DNA of 64,000 nucleotides from Litoreibacter meonggei (GCF_003663885.1 NZ_RCCE01000003.1:359501-423500); one strand, 5' to 3'; counted from the stretch's first letter, positions 44,144 to 54,954 are shown. Numbers and translations: made by a program. The notes: generated from the sequence alone by a model not told the origin.

Positions 44144-44497
44144 ATGATGCAGATAAACGAAACCTCAAGCGGCGTTCTCGTCCTGACTTTGACGGCGAAA
44201 CGTATTGATGCCGCCAGTGCAGTCCATTTTAAAGACGATTTTCGAGAGGCAACAGCCGCGCATAGCGGGCGTGTCGTCATGGACCTCGGATCCGTCACAT
44301 TCATGGACAGCAGTGGGCTAGGCGCGATGGTCGCCGCATTGAAGGCCATGGGTGGGCGCAAGCTGGAGCTGTGCAAAATGACTGCCGCGGTGGACAAGGT
44401 TTTCCGACTGACCCGGATGGATAAAGTTTTCCTTTTACACGCAGACGTCGAACACGCCTTAAGTTTTAATGACTCTAAAGATGTAGACGCCGCGTGA
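44144..44497 (+). CDS. STAS-domain anti-sigma factor antagonist
   Basis: A 117-residue protein of the SpoIIAA/RsbV type. The phosphorylation loop FMDSSGLGAMVAALKAM has the conserved Ser57. In partner-switching, the unphosphorylated form binds an HATPase-type anti-sigma factor; the kinase domain is encoded next, overlapping by 4 nt. No sigma factor or PP2C phosphatase is adjacent. Confidence 0.92.
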   Translation: MMQINETSSGVLVLTLTAKRIDAASAVHFKDDFREATAAHSGRVVMDLGSVTFMDSSGLGAMVAALKAMGGRKLELCKMTAAVDKVFRLTRMDKVFLLHADVEHALSFNDSKDVDAA

Positions 44498-44976
44498 CCA
44501 GTTTGGCCCGAATGCCAAGCTCTTTTGGTGCGCCACGCCTACATTTCGAAGAAACGATCAACGCAGATCCCATTTCTGTGCGCGACGCGATTCTGGAAAT
44601 CATGAGACGGATTCAACACGAATTTCCGGCGCAATCCGAAGGCATTGTCAGCACTGAAATCGTGCTGGCTGAGGTATTGAACAATATCGCTGAACATAGT
44701 TATCAGGACTCAAATCTTGGCGATATTATCGTTTCGGTGTTGTGTACAGATGTCATGATCTCTTTTGAAACAAGAGATTATGGCTTGCCTATGCCCGGAC
44801 TAACCCCGCCCGAGACTGAGCTTGAGGCGCTACCCGTGGGGGCAGAAGACCTGCCAGAAGGTGGATTTGGCTGGTTCTTCATACGCAGCCTGTCGTCCCA
44901 TATGGAATACCTGCGCACGGGATCACAAAACATCTTTTGTGTGCAGATTCCCACGGCACCTGAAACTGACAACTAA
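44494..44976 (+). CDS. RsbW-like HATPase (anti-sigma serine kinase)
   Basis: A 160-residue protein of the GHKL ATPase fold. The N box lies in EIVLAEVLNNIAEHSYQ, the next motif is ETRDYGLPMP, and the G box region is EGGFGWFFIRSLS. Such proteins phosphorylate the STAS partner and sequester a sigma factor or another regulator. The GTG start at 44494 shares GTGA with the STAS stop, so translation is coupled; ATG at 44512 is an alternative start. The true partner of this module is not visible. Confidence 0.9.
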   Translation: MTSLARMPSSFGAPRLHFEETINADPISVRDAILEIMRRIQHEFPAQSEGIVSTEIVLAEVLNNIAEHSYQDSNLGDIIVSVLCTDVMISFETRDYGLPMPGLTPPETELEALPVGAEDLPEGGFGWFFIRSLSSHMEYLRTGSQNIFCVQIPTAPETDN

Positions 44977-45257
44977 CAACTCAATAGCCGCGAACTGTTT
45001 CCAAAATGAGAACAGTTCACAGATGGGCCACAATTATCGCGCCGAAAGACCAATATTTGCTCGTTGAGGTGACATATTCGAATGCGACACGTCGGGGGTA
45101 GCTGCAGAGCTTCACTCGGCGTCGCGTTTATCAGCCCCCACCCAGATGCGCGACGCCGAGGACCATTCTTGCACTGCCCCCATCCCTGCAATCGCCCATA
45201 GACTTTCGCGGATCGCCGCTTATCCTCATTCCGGCAACAGCAAGGGATGCGATTTAG

Positions 45258-46838
45258 ATGCGCGATTTTCAACAGCCCGGACGATCCACAGTCTTTTCGA
45301 CAAACGGAATGTGCGCCACCTCCCATCCACTGGCCGCCAAAGTCTCGATACAGATGTTGGAAGCAGGCGGGAACGCCGTCGATGCCGCGATTGCCGGAGC
45401 AATATTGTTGGGCCTGTGCGAGCCTCAGATGACCGGAATAGGCGGTGATTGCTTCGTGTTGCTCGATAAACCTGGCGAAGCAGACGTCATCGCCTTGAAT
45501 GGCTCAGGACGGGCACCGAAAGGACTATCCGCGGCCAATATGCGCGACAACAAGCTGACAAACGTCCCAATCGACTCGGTTGAAGCAGTAACCCTCCCGG
45601 GTGCAATCGACGCGTTTTGCCGACTCAGTCGAGATCACGGCAAACTGGGGATGAAGGCACTCCTCGCTCCGTCCATTTACTACGCAGAGGTCGGCGTTCC
45701 AGTTAGCCCGCGGACCAGTTTCGATTGGGCCCTGGCTGCAAATACGCCGAAGGGAGTGGCGGTCGACTACTATCTTTTGGGCGGCAAAGCTCCAAAACCC
45801 GGCCAGCTATTCCGCTCACCACAGCAAGCTGAGGTGTTGAGACGCATCGCCGAATTCGGGCGTGCCGGATTTTACGAAGGCGAAGTAGCAGAAGACATGG
45901 TGGCGTCACTGCAGGCCGCAGGGGGCACACATACTCTTGAGGATTTCGCGGAAACTTTTTGCGAATACACGACTCCGATCACTGGCTTCTACAAGGGGAC
46001 GGAGTTGGTCGAGCATCCACCGAACGGGCAAGGTGCCACGGCAATTCTGATGAACAACATCCTTGGCCATTTTGATTTGGCGTCGGTGGCTCCATTGGGC
46101 TCAACACGCGCTCATATTGAAGCAGAGGCTACGAAACTGGCATATGATGCGCGTAACCGTTTCCTAGCTGACTTAGATTTCACAACCTGCACCGAACACA
46201 TGCTCGCGCCGGAAACCGCCCGAAAGTTGGCAGCGTTGATTGATCCCAAAAAGGCCATGGCCAATCCACACAAACTTTCCGAACAAGTGCACAAGGACAC
46301 TGTTTATATTACCGTGGTCGACAAGGATCTCATGTCCGTGTCATTGATCTATTCGATCTTTCACAGCTTCGGCTCTGGTATCGCGTCAAACAAGTTCGGC
46401 GTTTTGTTTCAGAATCGTGGGTGCGGCTTTACGCTTGACGAAGGCCATCCGAACGAGGCGGCTGGTGGTAAACGGCCGATGCATACTATTATTCCCGGGA
46501 TTCTGCGTCAGGATGGAGACGTCGTTATGCCATTCGGCGTGATGGGAGGTGCCTATCAACCAGCTGGGCACTCCCGCTTTTTAACCAACATCGTTGATTT
46601 CGACATGCACCCTCAGGCCGCTATTGATGCCCCCAGAAGCTTTTTCGATGCGGGCGAGCTAAGGGTAGAACGTGGTTATTCCGACATGGTCAGGCAGGAA
46701 CTAAGTGATTTGGGCCATACAGTTGTGACACCAGACGGCCCGATTGGTGGTGCTCAGGCGATTTTCATCGACCGTGCGAATGGCGTCCTTCACGGCGCCT
46801 CTGATCCACGAAAAGACGGTTGCGCCTTAGGCTACTAG
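45258..46838 (+). CDS. Gamma-glutamyltransferase family protein
   Basis: A 526-residue Ntn-hydrolase. ATSHPLAAKVSIQMLEAGGNAVDAAIA and EPQMTGIGGDCFVLL are family hallmarks, and the autoprocessing nucleophile is T348 in KDTVYITVVDKD. The C-terminal GGAYQPAGHSRF completes the family signature. No signal peptide is visible at the chosen start, so it may be cytoplasmic, like some glutathione hydrolases or cephalosporin acylase-like members. The 281 nt upstream hold no recognisable gene. It overlaps hspQ convergently by 4 nt. Confidence 0.92.
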   Translation: MRDFQQPGRSTVFSTNGMCATSHPLAAKVSIQMLEAGGNAVDAAIAGAILLGLCEPQMTGIGGDCFVLLDKPGEADVIALNGSGRAPKGLSAANMRDNKLTNVPIDSVEAVTLPGAIDAFCRLSRDHGKLGMKALLAPSIYYAEVGVPVSPRTSFDWALAANTPKGVAVDYYLLGGKAPKPGQLFRSPQQAEVLRRIAEFGRAGFYEGEVAEDMVASLQAAGGTHTLEDFAETFCEYTTPITGFYKGTELVEHPPNGQGATAILMNNILGHFDLASVAPLGSTRAHIEAEATKLAYDARNRFLADLDFTTCTEHMLAPETARKLAALIDPKKAMANPHKLSEQVHKDTVYITVVDKDLMSVSLIYSIFHSFGSGIASNKFGVLFQNRGCGFTLDEGHPNEAAGGKRPMHTIIPGILRQDGDVVMPFGVMGGAYQPAGHSRFLTNIVDFDMHPQAAIDAPRSFFDAGELRVERGYSDMVRQELSDLGHTVVTPDGPIGGAQAIFIDRANGVLHGASDPRKDGCALGY

Positions 46839-47164
46839 TTGAAGTCAAACTGAAGTGGGTACTTCCCGCGCCCGTCGTAGTCACCAAACATGGCGCTCAG
46901 GTCGGGATGGTCAATCGGCTCACCCGTCAAGTCGGCGGCAAGGTTTTGCTCCGACACATACGCTACGTAGTAGCTGTCATCATTCTCGGCGAGCAGATGA
47001 TAGAACGGTTGATCCCGGTTCGGGCGGCTCTCTGCTGGAATGTTATCATACCACTCTTCAGAGTTGGAAAACTCCGCATCCACGTCAAAAATTACCCCTC
47101 GAAAGGGATGTTTTTTGTGGCGCACGATCTGGCCTAAAGTGAATTTTGCCCGCGTTTTTAACAT
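46835..47164 (-). CDS. hspQ: Heat shock protein HspQ (YccV/HemiM-like)
   Basis: A 109-residue protein. AKFTLGQIVRHKKHPFRGVIFDVD, PNRDQPFYHLLAEN and YVAYVSEQNL are the family features. In enteric bacteria HspQ is a specificity-enhancing factor of the Lon protease and binds hemimethylated DNA. The ATG at 47164 gives the normal N-terminus; the open frame to 47317 is not needed. It is divergent from the AEC permease gene. Confidence 0.93.
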   Translation of the reverse strand: MLKTRAKFTLGQIVRHKKHPFRGVIFDVDAEFSNSEEWYDNIPAESRPNRDQPFYHLLAENDDSYYVAYVSEQNLAADLTGEPIDHPDLSAMFGDYDGRGKYPLQFDFN

Positions 47165-47249
47165 AACATTGCAACCTTTACCCCTCGTAGATAGACCCTC
47201 GGCAGGTGGTTTGTCCATGAATGGACAGTGCTTTTTAAGGAAACAGTCT

Positions 47250-48131
47250 GTGAACCTAATTTTTACGGTGTTGGAGATTGTCGCCCCGGTGTTCATCCTT
47301 GCAGCCATCGGCTTCACTTGGGTGAAGCTTGGGTTTGACTACCGAATCGAGTTCGTAACACGACTGGCAATGACCCTGTCGGTGCCGTGCCTGATCTTCT
47401 CTGCGCTTATGAGAACTGAGATCGCACCTGATGCGCTAACCACCGTTTCACTGGCCGCCGCGGCCGCTTATGGCCTTGTAACTGTTGGATGTTTTTTGCT
47501 TGTTAAGCTTGGGCATATGGATGTCCGCACCTACCTTGCTCCTTTGATTTTTGGCAATACGGGTAACCTGGGTCTGCCCTTAGCCCTGTTTGCCTTTGGG
47601 GATGAGGGGCTTGGCTACGCGGTCGTCATTTTCGCCATTATGGCGATTTATTCGTTCACGTTCGGCGTTTGGTTGGTATCCGGCGGTGGATCTATCACGA
47701 AAGTCATCAAGGAGCCTTTGGTCGGCGCAACTCTTCTCGGTGCGGTATTTCTCGTCATGGACTGGGAAACACCGCGGTTTTTGACAAACTCCATTGATCT
47801 GATCGGCCAGATGGCGATTCCCATGATGCTGATCACCCTTGGGGTGGCGGTCGCTCGGTTGAAACCACGCGGCGTGACGAAAGCTGTCACCGCGTCTATT
47901 CTGAAGGCCTGCATTTGTATTGCCGCCGCCACGGCCGCAGGTTTGTGGTTTGAATTACCTCAGATCCCGTTTGCGGTGCTGATTCTACAGGTCTCCACAC
48001 CCGTTGCCGTTACATCTTACCTGTTGTCAGTGAAGTACGAGGCCGACAGCGATGCCGTTGCAGGCCTAGTTGTAGTGTCCACCTTGCTGTCGGTCATCTA
48101 TATCCCGCTCACATTGGCGTTTTTGGTCTGA
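47250..48131 (+). CDS. AEC (auxin efflux carrier) family transporter
   Basis: A 293-residue membrane protein with about ten hydrophobic segments. Motifs typical of AEC permeases include FGNTGNLGLPLALFAFGDEGL, PMMLITLGVAVARL and STPVAVTSYLLSVKY. The bacterial members move malate, malonate or other organic anions. The GTG start at 47250 has an AAGGA site 8 nt upstream; an earlier in-frame start lies inside hspQ. Confidence 0.87.
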   Translation: MNLIFTVLEIVAPVFILAAIGFTWVKLGFDYRIEFVTRLAMTLSVPCLIFSALMRTEIAPDALTTVSLAAAAAYGLVTVGCFLLVKLGHMDVRTYLAPLIFGNTGNLGLPLALFAFGDEGLGYAVVIFAIMAIYSFTFGVWLVSGGGSITKVIKEPLVGATLLGAVFLVMDWETPRFLTNSIDLIGQMAIPMMLITLGVAVARLKPRGVTKAVTASILKACICIAAATAAGLWFELPQIPFAVLILQVSTPVAVTSYLLSVKYEADSDAVAGLVVVSTLLSVIYIPLTLAFLV

Positions 48132-48226
48132 TCACGACGATTGGACGGTTTGCCTAAGGCAGGTTTTGCGCTAAGATTTGAAAAAGCCAAAGAGGCAAAA
48201 AGCCCAAATCAAGGCGAGCAGGTACC

Positions 48227-48811
48227 ATGAAAAAACTCTTTACCGCGTTAGCGTTCGTTCTATTCGTGGCCGCATGTGGCGGTGGTGGCGGCAGCGCGCC
48301 GCGCAATCTCGATAACGCGTGCTCAATCGTGTCGCAGCGCGCCGGCTGGCTGAAGGATATGAAGGCCGTGGAGCGTAAATGGGGCGTTCCGGTCCATGTG
48401 CAAATGGCGACCATCCACCAAGAAAGCAAGTTCGTGAGCGATGCGCGAACACCATTCCGCTACGCAATCGGAGTGATACCTATGGGGCGCCAAAGCTCGG
48501 CTTACGGATTTAGCCAAGCCCTTGATGCAACTTGGAAAGAATACCAGAAAGACCAAGGCCGCTATAGCGCCAAACGCGATAAGTTCCGCGACGCGGTCGA
48601 CTTTATGGGTTGGTATATGAATGGCAGCACCGACCGGCTGGGCATCTCCAAATACGACGCGCGCAACCAGTATCTTGCCTATCACGAAGGCAGAACGGGA
48701 TTCGCACGTGGATCATATAACCGAAAGTCATGGCTGCTGCGGGTATCTCAAGCGGTTGCGGATCGGTCGGATATGTATCGCTACCAGCTAATCAGCTGCG
48801 GCAAAGCGTAG
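48227..48811 (+). CDS. Lipoprotein with lytic-transglycosylase-like (SLT) fold
   Basis: A 194-residue protein with a lipobox (FVAAC, Cys17) followed by a Gly linker. The SLT-like catalytic block is QMATIHQESKF, in which the Glu after HQ is the likely acid, and SAYGFSQALDATW carries the GxSQ signature. It presumably cleaves peptidoglycan near the outer membrane; the family in this group is short. It is convergent with lolA, 4 nt between stops. Confidence 0.85.
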   Translation: MKKLFTALAFVLFVAACGGGGGSAPRNLDNACSIVSQRAGWLKDMKAVERKWGVPVHVQMATIHQESKFVSDARTPFRYAIGVIPMGRQSSAYGFSQALDATWKEYQKDQGRYSAKRDKFRDAVDFMGWYMNGSTDRLGISKYDARNQYLAYHEGRTGFARGSYNRKSWLLRVSQAVADRSDMYRYQLISCGKA

Positions 48812-48815
48812 GGCC

Positions 48816-49421
48816 TTAGTTAAGCCCTCTCGCCTGTATTTCCTGGGGAATATTGAACGGTCGCGCGCCGATCTTTACGCCCTTCTGCAGACCACCCAAA
48901 ATAACCGTGGTTTCGCCACCCGCGTCGTTTGTGATTACCCACTGGCGCAACTCGATCGGGTTTGACGTGAACTTCAGCTGAATGTTCCCGTATTCTGGAT
49001 GCTGTGGATCCTGCAATTTCACCACGGTTGCGGTTCCATCGTCGCGATGCCCGACAACCATGTTGGAGCGGTTGAAATCAACGTTCCTAGCCAAGATAAG
49101 GTTCAGCGGAGTCCGTTTGAGTGGAAACTGCTCGGGAGGTACGTTCGATTTCGGGTCAAAAACAGCAACCTGACTACCACCTGCAATGACAAGGCTGTCG
49201 TCAGGCGGGGCGTAGTCAAAACGGACGCGCCCAGGGCGCTTGATGAGGATTTCACCAGTGGTGACCGATCCATCTTCATTTATTTGCGTAAAGTCGCCCT
49301 TCGCAGTCTGGAAGCTGTTCAGAAAGCTAGAGATTTGCGAAAGCGAAATCTTTTCGGCCATTGCTGGCACCGCCAAAGCGAGCGACAGGACTGGGGCAAG
49401 GATCAGGTGTTTTATCATCAT
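48816..49421 (-). CDS. lolA: Outer-membrane lipoprotein carrier protein LolA
   Basis: A 201-residue periplasmic carrier with a signal peptide ending at about residue 22 (VPAMAEK). The LolA core is visible: FNSFQTAKGDFTQIN, GEILIKRPGRVRFDYAPP and the DDGTATVVKLQ stretch. It ferries lipoproteins from the LolCDE complex to LolB. Either of two ATGs (49421, 49418) can be used; the second has the better distance from the GAGGG site. It is downstream of ftsK. Confidence 0.92.
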   Translation of the reverse strand: MMIKHLILAPVLSLALAVPAMAEKISLSQISSFLNSFQTAKGDFTQINEDGSVTTGEILIKRPGRVRFDYAPPDDSLVIAGGSQVAVFDPKSNVPPEQFPLKRTPLNLILARNVDFNRSNMVVGHRDDGTATVVKLQDPQHPEYGNIQLKFTSNPIELRQWVITNDAGGETTVILGGLQKGVKIGARPFNIPQEIQARGLN

Positions 49422-49503
49422 TCCCTCAAGATAAGCAAAAGGCCGGGGATTTAAACCCTCGGCCCTTCACGAAGCTGACATACAGCGCAATATTGCGCAT
49501 GAG

Positions 49504-52293
49504 TTAGTGTTGTTCTGGCACCAAAATCTCACGCTTCCCAACGTGATTGGCCTGAGAAACAACGCCTTCTTCTTCCATTTGCTCAACCAGACGCGCGGCT
49601 TTGTTATAGCCAATCGCCAGTTTGCGCTGGATATAGGATGTCGAGCATTTGCGGTCTTTCAACACGATCTGAACCGCCGTGTCGTACAAAGCATCCTCAC
49701 CATCAGTGTTACCGCCAAGGCCTAGAACCATGTCAATATCACTGGATTTTTCGTCGGCCGGGCCTTCGACCACACCCGACATATATGTCGGTGGTCCGAA
49801 AGACTTGAGGTGATTGACGATTTCCTCAACCTCTTCGTCAGACACAAACGGGCCGTGGATGCGGGTGATTTTCGAGCCGCCAGCCATATAGAGCATGTCG
49901 CCCATACCCAGCAGTTGTTCTGCACCCATTTCACCAAGGATAGTTCGCGAGTCAATTTTCGACGTCACCTGGAAGGAAATCCTTGTGGGGAAGTTGGCCT
50001 TGATCGTACCGGTGATGACATCCACCGACGGGCGCTGTGTGGCCATAATCAAGTGAATCCCCGACGCACGCGCCATTTGCGCCAAGCGTTGGATGCAGGC
50101 TTCGATCTCTTTGCCTGCAACCATCATCAGGTCGGCCATCTCGTCCACCACGACCACAATATATGGCATGGTTTCCGGCTGGAACTCCTCGGTTTCAAAG
50201 ATCGGCTCTCCGGTTTCGTCGTCGAATCCAGTCTGTACCGTCCGCGTGAACATCTCGTTTTTGGCAAGCGCGTCTTTCACGCGGCTGTTGTAACCGTCGA
50301 TGTTCCGCACGCCCATCTTGGACATTTTGCGATAGCGTTCTTCCATCTCCCCAACAGTCCATTTCAGGGCTACGACCGCTTTTTTAGGATCGGTCACAAC
50401 AGGGCTTAGAAGGTGCGGGATGCCGTCATAGACGCTGAGTTCAAGCATCTTGGGGTCGATCATAATCAGGCGGCATTCCTCTGGCGTCAACTTATACAGC
50501 AGCGACAGGATCATCGTGTTGATCGCCACCGATTTACCGGAGCCGGTTGTACCCGCAATCAGCAGGTGAGGCATCTTAGCTAGGTTCGCGACGACAGGCT
50601 CACCACCAATGTCTTTGCCCAGCGCCAGCGGCAGCTTCTGGTTGCCATCGCCAAAATCACGAGCTGCAAGGATTTCACGCAGCACGACCATTTCGCGCTT
50701 CTCGTTTGGCAACTCGATTCCGATCACAGTACGACCCGGAACCGTGGAGACACGTGCCGACAAGGCCGACATAGAGCGCGAGATATCGTCAGACAGCCCG
50801 ATCACACGGGACGCTTTCAAACCCGGTGCGGGCTCCAGCTCATACATGGTGACGACAGGACCGGGACGAACCGATACGATTTCCCCTTTTACGCCGTAGT
50901 CGTCCAGAACGGCCTCTAGCATCCGCGCGTTTTCTTCCAAAGCTTCGTCGCTCAGAACATGGCGCTCCACGGTGGAGGCGCTGGTCAAAAGGTTCAACGG
51001 AGGCAGTTCGAAATCGGAGTTGTTGTCTTCAAACTGAAGTTTTGGTTGGGCCTCGGCAACTGCGCGTTTAGATGGCGCTACAGGCTTGCGAACGGGTTGT
51101 TTCACGACCGGTTTGGTCAACGGCGCACCCATACGGCTAATAGCGGGCGCTGGCGGAACAGACTCAATCAACTCTTCTTCGTCTGCATATTGGGACGGAG
51201 CTTCGCGCAAAGCCGGCTCGATCCGCAATGGATCCGGGCCGCGTCCACGTGTCAATTTCGGCTCGGCGCGCATTGCCGGTTCATCGGTGTATTCCAGAGG
51301 TTTTGTCCGGCGGGCGCGATTTTTGATCACATCCGAAATCTTGGACCTAATACGATCTTCCGGCTCGATGTCATCGTGGATCATCGCAGGCTCGTCGTCA
51401 TACTCGGGCTCACGCGGCTTCAGGCCGGGCAAGCGCGCGAGCAAACTTGGCTTGGTGACGGGTTGCTCAACTTCGATCTGAGGCTGACCAACCGGCTGGG
51501 GTGCGTGTACAACGGGTGTCCGGCGCAAGGATGGTCCAGCAATGGGGGCGTCTTCGTCATAGGCCTCTGCCGCAGCGGTCAGCCGTGCTTCCTTGCGTTG
51601 AACACGAATGTCATTGGCCTTAGCCGCGGCGAGAACTGCACCTTTGCCGGTTGAACCAAGAATTTTCATGATGCTCGCATAGGTCAGGATAACGCCGACT
51701 AGCATGAATCGAGCGACCGACTTGATTTCGGAGCGGTCAAAACCAAGCACAAAGAGAGACAGGAACAACAGGCCGAAGAACACGATAAACGCCAAGACTT
51801 TTAGACCGAACGTGGCGCTGATCGGAGCGACACCAAGGATCGCGCCCAAAACGGTGTCACCGAACAGGCCACCAAGTCCAAAGGAATGGGTCCACTCGCT
51901 TACCGGAACATGGGTAGAGGCGTAGACCGAAGCCAGGGCGACAGCCAATGGCGCGAAAATCAAACGGCCAACCGCACGCTCTTCGCCGCGGTGCATAACG
52001 AAACGCAGGCCCCAGACGACGGCAACAAAAGGAATGGCCCATGCCCCGAACCCGACGATGATAAACAACGGGCTAGCAAGATAGGCACCGAAACGGCCCA
52101 ACCAGTTCTTGGCAGGCTCGTCTGTAGCAGACATCCAGCTTGGGTCTTCTGGCACGTAAGACAGCAGCAACATCGTCACCATGACACCAAGCGCCAACAG
52201 CCCGAAGCCAAAAAGCTCTTTGCCTCGTTTTTCGATTGCCGCCTGCATGTCGCTGTCCAAAAACGGATCGCGTGACCTTGCCTGATACGCCAT
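49504..52293 (-). CDS. ftsK: DNA translocase FtsK
   Basis: A 929-residue septal motor. Four membrane helices lie in the first about 190 residues, followed by a Pro/Glu-rich linker to about 460. The ATPase has Walker A GTTGSGKS (near 580) and Walker [14 protein letters not shown], then [23 protein letters not shown]. The C-terminal gamma winged helix ([25 protein letters not shown]) reads KOPS sites. Together with XerCD it resolves chromosome dimers at division. The start is just after the aminotransferase gene (16 nt). Confidence 0.97.
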   Translation of the reverse strand: MAYQARSRDPFLDSDMQAAIEKRGKELFGFGLLALGVMVTMLLLSYVPEDPSWMSATDEPAKNWLGRFGAYLASPLFIIVGFGAWAIPFVAVVWGLRFVMHRGEERAVGRLIFAPLAVALASVYASTHVPVSEWTHSFGLGGLFGDTVLGAILGVAPISATFGLKVLAFIVFFGLLFLSLFVLGFDRSEIKSVARFMLVGVILTYASIMKILGSTGKGAVLAAAKANDIRVQRKEARLTAAAEAYDEDAPIAGPSLRRTPVVHAPQPVGQPQIEVEQPVTKPSLLARLPGLKPREPEYDDEPAMIHDDIEPEDRIRSKISDVIKNRARRTKPLEYTDEPAMRAEPKLTRGRGPDPLRIEPALREAPSQYADEEELIESVPPAPAISRMGAPLTKPVVKQPVRKPVAPSKRAVAEAQPKLQFEDNNSDFELPPLNLLTSASTVERHVLSDEALEENARMLEAVLDDYGVKGEIVSVRPGPVVTMYELEPAPGLKASRVIGLSDDISRSMSALSARVSTVPGRTVIGIELPNEKREMVVLREILAARDFGDGNQKLPLALGKDIGGEPVVANLAKMPHLLIAGTTGSGKSVAINTMILSLLYKLTPEECRLIMIDPKMLELSVYDGIPHLLSPVVTDPKKAVVALKWTVGEMEERYRKMSKMGVRNIDGYNSRVKDALAKNEMFTRTVQTGFDDETGEPIFETEEFQPETMPYIVVVVDEMADLMMVAGKEIEACIQRLAQMARASGIHLIMATQRPSVDVITGTIKANFPTRISFQVTSKIDSRTILGEMGAEQLLGMGDMLYMAGGSKITRIHGPFVSDEEVEEIVNHLKSFGPPTYMSGVVEGPADEKSSDIDMVLGLGGNTDGEDALYDTAVQIVLKDRKCSTSYIQRKLAIGYNKAARLVEQMEEEGVVSQANHVGKREILVPEQH

Positions 52294-52309
52294 AACTACT
52301 TCCTCACCT

Positions 52310-53482
52310 TCAACCGTATATGCAGCTCTTGAGGCGGGTTAGCCCCGGCTGCAGTTCGTTCATTGGGGCAACCAAGGCCACCCGGATATATTTCGTGCCG
52401 GGGTTAGACCCCTGATAGTCGCGACCCAGATACGCACCGGGTAATACTTTAACGCCTGTTTCGCTCCACAGCTTTTTCGTAGCCTCTTCGCCATCCTTGA
52501 CCGGAAGCCATAAGAAGAAACCAGCTTCGGGCGCTAGGTAGCCGTCAACGTCGCCAAACAGTGTATCGCTAAAGTCCAGTTTTTCGCGGTAAAGTGCGCG
52601 GTTCGCTTCAACATGCTCTTCGTCCGCCCAAACCATTTCCGCGACGCGCTGCAAAGGCAGCGGCAAGGGAGCGCCAGCATAGGCCCGCAGCGCCTTTAGT
52701 CGTTTGATATTTTCGGGGCCACTTGCTGCAAAGCCAGACCTGAGACCCGCCAAATTAGATCGCTTCGACAGTGAATTGAACAAAACCACCCGCTCTGGGT
52801 CCAAATCCTTACCCGCTGTCAGCGCCCCCATCGGCGCGGAGGAGCGGTAGATCTCGGAATAGCACTCATCGGCAAAAATCTTGAAGTCGTACTTCTCAGC
52901 CAAGGCAAGCAAGTCGGCCCAATATTCTGGAGACGCCACAGCGCCTTGCGGATTGGAGGGCGAACACAAATAGGCGATCGCGGTGCGGTTCAGAACATCT
53001 TCGGGTAGAGCGCCAAAATCAGGCAAGAAGCCTGTTTCCAACGTTGCAGGCACATAGATCGGCTCCGCCCCTACAGCTAGTGTTGCAACCGCATAGACTT
53101 GATAAAACGGGTTCGGCATTAATACGACCGGTGTTCCGTTCTTTTCCTCGGGGCACAGAGCCAAGGCCGCGTTGAACAACCCTTCGCGGGTGCCGTTAAG
53201 AGGCAAAACCTGCGTCTCACCATCAACTGCTACGCCGTATCTGCGGGCGATCCATCCAGCAATCGCGGACTGCAATTCCGGCGTTCCATCATTCGGCGGG
53301 TAGCCGCCGAACCCTGAAGCATGGGCTACAATGATGTCAGTAATCCAGTGAGGGAAGGGATGCTGAGGCGAGCCAATCGTCATATCCACTGGCACCCCAC
53401 CCGACTCAAGCCCGGCGAGAAGCGACCGCAAACGCGGAAATGCATATGGTGGCAGGTTCGAAAACCGCTCAGGAAAGGTCAT
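52310..53482 (-). CDS. Class I/II PLP aminotransferase (DapC-like)
   Basis: A 390-residue PLP enzyme. [21 protein letters not shown], the [12 protein letters not shown] turn, [10 protein letters not shown] and [17 protein letters not shown] with the PLP Lys are all present. The order of motifs resembles N-succinyl-diaminopimelate/aspartate aminotransferases. The precise substrate cannot be deduced, and no pathway gene is adjacent. The gene is likely co-transcribed with ftsK and lolA. Confidence 0.9.
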   Translation of the reverse strand: MTFPERFSNLPPYAFPRLRSLLAGLESGGVPVDMTIGSPQHPFPHWITDIIVAHASGFGGYPPNDGTPELQSAIAGWIARRYGVAVDGETQVLPLNGTREGLFNAALALCPEEKNGTPVVLMPNPFYQVYAVATLAVGAEPIYVPATLETGFLPDFGALPEDVLNRTAIAYLCSPSNPQGAVASPEYWADLLALAEKYDFKIFADECYSEIYRSSAPMGALTAGKDLDPERVVLFNSLSKRSNLAGLRSGFAASGPENIKRLKALRAYAGAPLPLPLQRVAEMVWADEEHVEANRALYREKLDFSDTLFGDVDGYLAPEAGFFLWLPVKDGEEATKKLWSETGVKVLPGAYLGRDYQGSNPGTKYIRVALVAPMNELQPGLTRLKSCIYG

Positions 53483-53595
53483 TTGGACCTACTATTACTG
53501 CCTCAAGGATCGGGATCATTTTCGCCCCGTTTGTCCCAAGCTACCCCAATGCGCGGGGGGCGGTCCAGAAAAAGCACCGCAATTTCAGCAATGTG

Positions 53596-53611
53596 GTCAC
53601 ATGCCTGTGAC
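53596..53611. promoter_or_regulatory. Perfect inverted repeat in the intergenic region
   Basis: GTCACA and TGTGAC arms surround TGCC. A short T-run follows on the plus strand, but no plus gene ends here, so it is more likely a protein site or incidental hairpin than a terminator. Confidence 0.25.
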
Positions 53612-53622
53612 TTTTTGGCCCA

Positions 53623-54954
53623 TTAGCTGAACGCAGCCTCTGCCGCGGCGCCCAAGCGAAGCAAACGCTCCTCCGAGTTTGGCGCGCCAAGGAACATAAT
53701 CCCCGTTGACGACAATCCGGTTGGCAATGTGATGCCAGCTGACCCCATCAGGTTGCCAACCCTAGTATTGCGCAGCGCCAGCAGATTTTCAGTGACGTAG
53801 TATTCGCTATCAGTCAGCAACCGCTCGGCGTTTGGCGGCAAAATAGGCGATGTGGGCAATATAACTGCGTCATAGCCTGCGATGCGTTCATTCCAGATGA
53901 CTCGAAGCGCTTCGAGTTTACGCCAGCCAGCGACATAGTCTGGTCCAGATATTTGGCTGCCTGACCGGAAGCGCTCTAGAATTTCGGGGAACATTACGCT
54001 TGGATTTGCGTCGATCACGTCTTTCCAAATACCATAGGCTTCTGGCGCGAAAAGCGTGCCTGACAGGGCCAACGCATCCGCTACCTCGGGAGCTTCCTTG
54101 CGTTCAATGACAGCACCCGCCGCCTTGAGACGCTCGACCGCGCTCTCGAAGCCCGCCTTTGGTTCTGGGCGGATGTCGTCAAACGCGACTGACTCTAGGA
54201 TCATCAACCGCATGCCGTCCAACGACACGCCATTTATGTCCGCTACTTTACCGCCCTCTAACGCAGCCAGCAGGTGCGCCGCATCCTCAACCGAGCGACA
54301 CAACGGACCGACGGAATCAAAGCGGGCGCAAAGAGGCACCACGCCCTTGACGCTTACTCTACCGACTGTCGTCTTCAACCCGACAAGATCGTTCCACGCG
54401 GCAGGGATGCGAACTGATCCGCCCGTATCAGACCCTATTCCTGCGGCAGCCAGCCCAAATGCGACGGAGGTGGCCGCACCGGAAGACGATCCGCCTGCGA
54501 CCGCGTCCACGTCATTCACACAAGGCGACGTGGCCGTGACAGGGTTTAGGCCAAGCCCCGAGAAGGCCAGTTCAGACATATGGGTTTTGCCAAGGCAAAC
54601 AGCTCCGCCATGCGATGCGTTGACCAGCACTTCTGCATCGGAGTCAGGAACGCGGCCTTTCAGCAATGCGCTACCTGCTTCTGTTCCGGTGCCAGCCGTA
54701 TCGAACAAGTCTTTCCACGAGATCGGAACGCCATCTAGCAACCCTCGGCGCTGCCCCATGTCTGCCCGGACCTTCGCAGCGGCAGCCTCGGTCCTTGCCC
54801 GACCTTCGGTCAAGCGAGCGTAAATACGATCGGAAAATTCATGACCCCGCGCCGCGTCCAGATACAACTCGGTCAGGGCAACCGGATCAATCTCTGCGGT
54901 ATCGATCCCGCGACCCAAGTCGCTTGCTGTCATAAACAACCATTTATCCGACAT
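53623..54954 (-). CDS. Amidase signature family hydrolase
   Basis: A 443-residue serine hydrolase. The catalytic Lys81 lies in DGVPISWKDLFD, AGGSSSGAA near residue 155 supplies the cis-Ser, and GIGSDTGGSVRIPAAW has the nucleophile. The fold is the amidase signature type; substrate may be any amide, and GatA-like tRNA amidation is unlikely because no gatB/C are nearby. ATG 54954 is chosen for its AAGGAA site and the divergence from ubiH. The frame open to 55041 overlaps ubiH. Confidence 0.92.
   Translation of the reverse strand: MSDKWLFMTASDLGRGIDTAEIDPVALTELYLDAARGHEFSDRIYARLTEGRARTEAAAAKVRADMGQRRGLLDGVPISWKDLFDTAGTGTEAGSALLKGRVPDSDAEVLVNASHGGAVCLGKTHMSELAFSGLGLNPVTATSPCVNDVDAVAGGSSSGAATSVAFGLAAAGIGSDTGGSVRIPAAWNDLVGLKTTVGRVSVKGVVPLCARFDSVGPLCRSVEDAAHLLAALEGGKVADINGVSLDGMRLMILESVAFDDIRPEPKAGFESAVERLKAAGAVIERKEAPEVADALALSGTLFAPEAYGIWKDVIDANPSVMFPEILERFRSGSQISGPDYVAGWRKLEALRVIWNERIAGYDAVILPTSPILPPNAERLLTDSEYYVTENLLALRNTRVGNLMGSAGITLPTGLSSTGIMFLGAPNSEERLLRLGAAAEAAFS

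Noticed and set aside
45000-45257. Possible small gene or tRNA before the gamma-glutamyltransferase gene
   Set aside because: No cloverleaf, no ribosome site with a conserved-looking frame; I see nothing that supports a gene.
53596-53617. Inverted repeat followed by a T-run read as a plus-strand terminator
   Set aside because: No plus-strand gene ends nearby; both flanking genes are on the minus strand. Kept only as an unexplained palindrome.
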